Shown: positions 6,480 to 7,388 of the stretch, in pieces
Layout of the letters: each line of letters begins with the position of its first letter
Position numbering within the stretch: position 1 is the stretch's first letter
DNA from: CAISIP01 sp963974265
Lineage (GTDB): Bacteria; Pseudomonadota; Gammaproteobacteria; Burkholderiales; Burkholderiaceae_C
Direction of reading: 5' to 3'
Length of the DNA: 7,388 nucleotides
Assembly: GCA_963974265.1 (NCBI GenBank)
Contig: CAXBDR010000237.1
Coordinates: 1-7,388 of the forward strand
Notes under the pieces: model-generated
The model's database searches: none
What the model saw: only the letters and a program-made list of their open reading frames with translations
Told to the model about the DNA's origin: nothing
Made by a program: the position numbers and the translations under genes

Positions 6480-6567
6480 GCGGCCATTAAATGTCTACCA
6501 TGGGACGTCGACAACTGCACAAGACCACGGCCCGCCTCCCCGAGCATTGCCGCCCCATCACCTCGAC

Positions 6568-7388
6568 ATGCCCACGACTCCCGTGGCGAGCGCCCGCACC
6601 GAATCTGCGGCGCGGCGCACCGACCTTGCCGTACTGGCGCTGGCCGGCGGCACCTGCGCCAGCGCCGCCTGGTGGGTTGCGAGCGCGATGGGCGGCGCCG
6701 TCGCAGCCGGCCCGCTGGTGGTGGTCCTCGTCCTGCTGCCGGTGGTCGCCTGCATCGTGGTCCTGCTGCGCCGCGAACGCGTCTTGCGCCAAGCCCAGGC
6801 GGCGCTGGCACGCAGCGCGGCGCAGGCGCTGGCGGCCGAACAGGCGCTCAAGGTCATGACGCGCGAGCGCGACCAGCTGGCGCGCGCGCAACACATGGCC
6901 AGCGCCGCGCACGAAAAGCTGGCCCGCCAATCGGCCACCGACGGCCTGACCGGCATCATGAACCGACGCCGCTTCGACGAGATCCTGCAGGTGGAGTGGC
7001 TGCGTGCGGCCCGCGCCCACACCAACATGAGCCTGCTGATCGTCGACATCGACCACTTCAAGCGCTTCAACGACCATTACGGCCATGTCGCCGGCGACGA
7101 GTGCCTGCGCCGCGTGGCCCATGTGCTGCAGAACTGCGTGCGGCGGGCGGGCGAACTGGTGGCCCGGTACGGTGGCGAGGAGTTCGTCGTGTTGCTACCG
7201 GGGGCGGCGATGGCCCAGGCCGAGGAACTGGCGCAACGCTGCCTCGATGCCATCGCCGCCGAGGCCCTGCCCCATGCGTCTTCGCCCACGGCCAAACACG
7301 TCACGTTCAGCATCGGCATCGCACATGCCGTGCCCGACCCGGCGGATGACCCGACCACCCTGGTCAACGCGGCCGATGCCGCGATGTA
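6568..7388 (+). CDS. Membrane-anchored GGDEF diguanylate cyclase, 3' end outside window
   Basis: The frame from ATG 6568 runs off the right edge after 273 codons. The sequence ends at ADAAM, the start of the family's terminal ADxALYxAK motif, so only a short tail is missing. Two hydrophobic segments (about 20-40 and 45-67) form a hairpin anchor in the inner membrane. Residues about 68-118 are Ala/Gln/Arg/Glu-rich and look like a coiled-coil stalk, the usual dimerising signal helix. The GGDEF domain starts at DGLTG (125-129) and has VDIDHFKRFND (159-169, metal and GTP binding) and the A-site GGEEF (202-206), so it should make cyclic di-GMP from two GTP. The inhibitory I-site position, five residues before GGEEF, reads RAGE (193-196) rather than RxxD, so feedback control may be weak or absent. 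No PAS, GAF or other sensor domain is seen. No Shine-Dalgarno precedes ATG 6568; an in-frame ATG at 6406 would add 54 unlikely residues. Confidence 0.93.
   Translation, partial: MPTTPVASARTESAARRTDLAVLALAGGTCASAAWWVASAMGGAVAAGPLVVVLVLLPVVACIVVLLRRERVLRQAQAALARSAAQALAAEQALKVMTRERDQLARAQHMASAAHEKLARQSATDGLTGIMNRRRFDEILQVEWLRAARAHTNMSLLIVDIDHFKRFNDHYGHVAGDECLRRVAHVLQNCVRRAGELVARYGGEEFVVLLPGAAMAQAEELAQRCLDAIAAEALPHASSPTAKHVTFSIGIAHAVPDPADDPTTLVNAADAAM

Larger units (their letters stand above)
6316..6567. promoter_or_regulatory. Divergent spacer between ZIP gene and GGDEF gene
   Basis: These 252 bases should hold both promoters. No strong sigma-70 promoter is evident. TACCAT (6496-6501) or TTAAAT near 6486-6491 are weak -10 candidates for the GGDEF gene, in a small AT-rich island. 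Two GC-rich dyads are listed separately. I see no Zur-type AT-rich palindrome (GTTATAxxxTATAAC-like), which would be expected of a zinc-repressed ZIP gene. No RNA gene or small protein is supported. Confidence 0.5.

Noticed and set aside
6406..6567. 54-residue N-terminal extension of the GGDEF protein
   Set aside because: It is Pro/His/Gln/Arg-rich with no domain, and it overlaps the likely promoter region. The start at 6568 leads directly into a typical short cytoplasmic tail and TM1.
6491..6859. 122-codon plus-strand frame starting at ATG 6491
   Set aside because: It is in a different frame from the GGDEF domain, rich in Arg, Pro and Trp, and has no motif. It is a shadow of the real gene.

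Overview
The window is GC-rich (roughly two thirds G+C by eye) and densely packed with chromosomal housekeeping and accessory genes. Nothing in it looks like a phage, plasmid, insertion sequence, CRISPR array or RNA gene. High GC, codon use and the protein types (a pirin with a YhaJ-like LysR regulator, Glu-Q-RS, TrmB with a low-complexity N-terminal tail, and a beta-proteobacterial style RluA-family enzyme) suggest a Burkholderiales-type betaproteobacterium, perhaps Bordetella/Alcaligenaceae-like. That placement is inference from protein features, not a database match.

Layout. (1) 1-549, minus: a pirin (bicupin) gene cut by the window's left edge. (2) 550-674: a 125-bp divergent promoter region with several small dyads and a short direct repeat. 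(3) 675-1613, plus: a YhaJ-like LysR regulator. (4) 1675-5472, plus: four closely spaced genes. They are a renalase-like FAD oxidoreductase, glutamyl-Q tRNA(Asp) synthetase (GTG start 21 nt after the previous stop), tRNA m7G46 methyltransferase trmB (stop and start overlap as GTGA) and an RluA-family pseudouridine synthase (28 nt later). (5) 5500-6315, minus: a ZIP metal transporter with a His-rich loop, convergent with the pseudouridine synthase. (6) 6316-6567: a 252-bp divergent spacer with two GC-rich dyads. (7) 6568-7388, plus: a membrane-anchored GGDEF diguanylate cyclase cut by the right edge.

How the genes work together. The pirin and LysR genes form a classic divergent regulator/target pair. 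The 1675-5472 run is probably one transcription unit. Its last three genes all act on RNA (queuosine-34 glutamylation, m7G46 methylation, pseudouridylation), so it is an RNA-modification cluster headed by a flavoenzyme. The ZIP transporter and the diguanylate cyclase are probably independent units sharing a promoter region.

I found no clearly undescribed system. The points worth a second look are the regulatory dyads between pirin and lysR, a possible internal leaderless promoter for trmB, the degenerate I-site of the diguanylate cyclase, the tandem repeat encoding the ZIP His loop, and the flavoenzyme/RNA-modification gene order.
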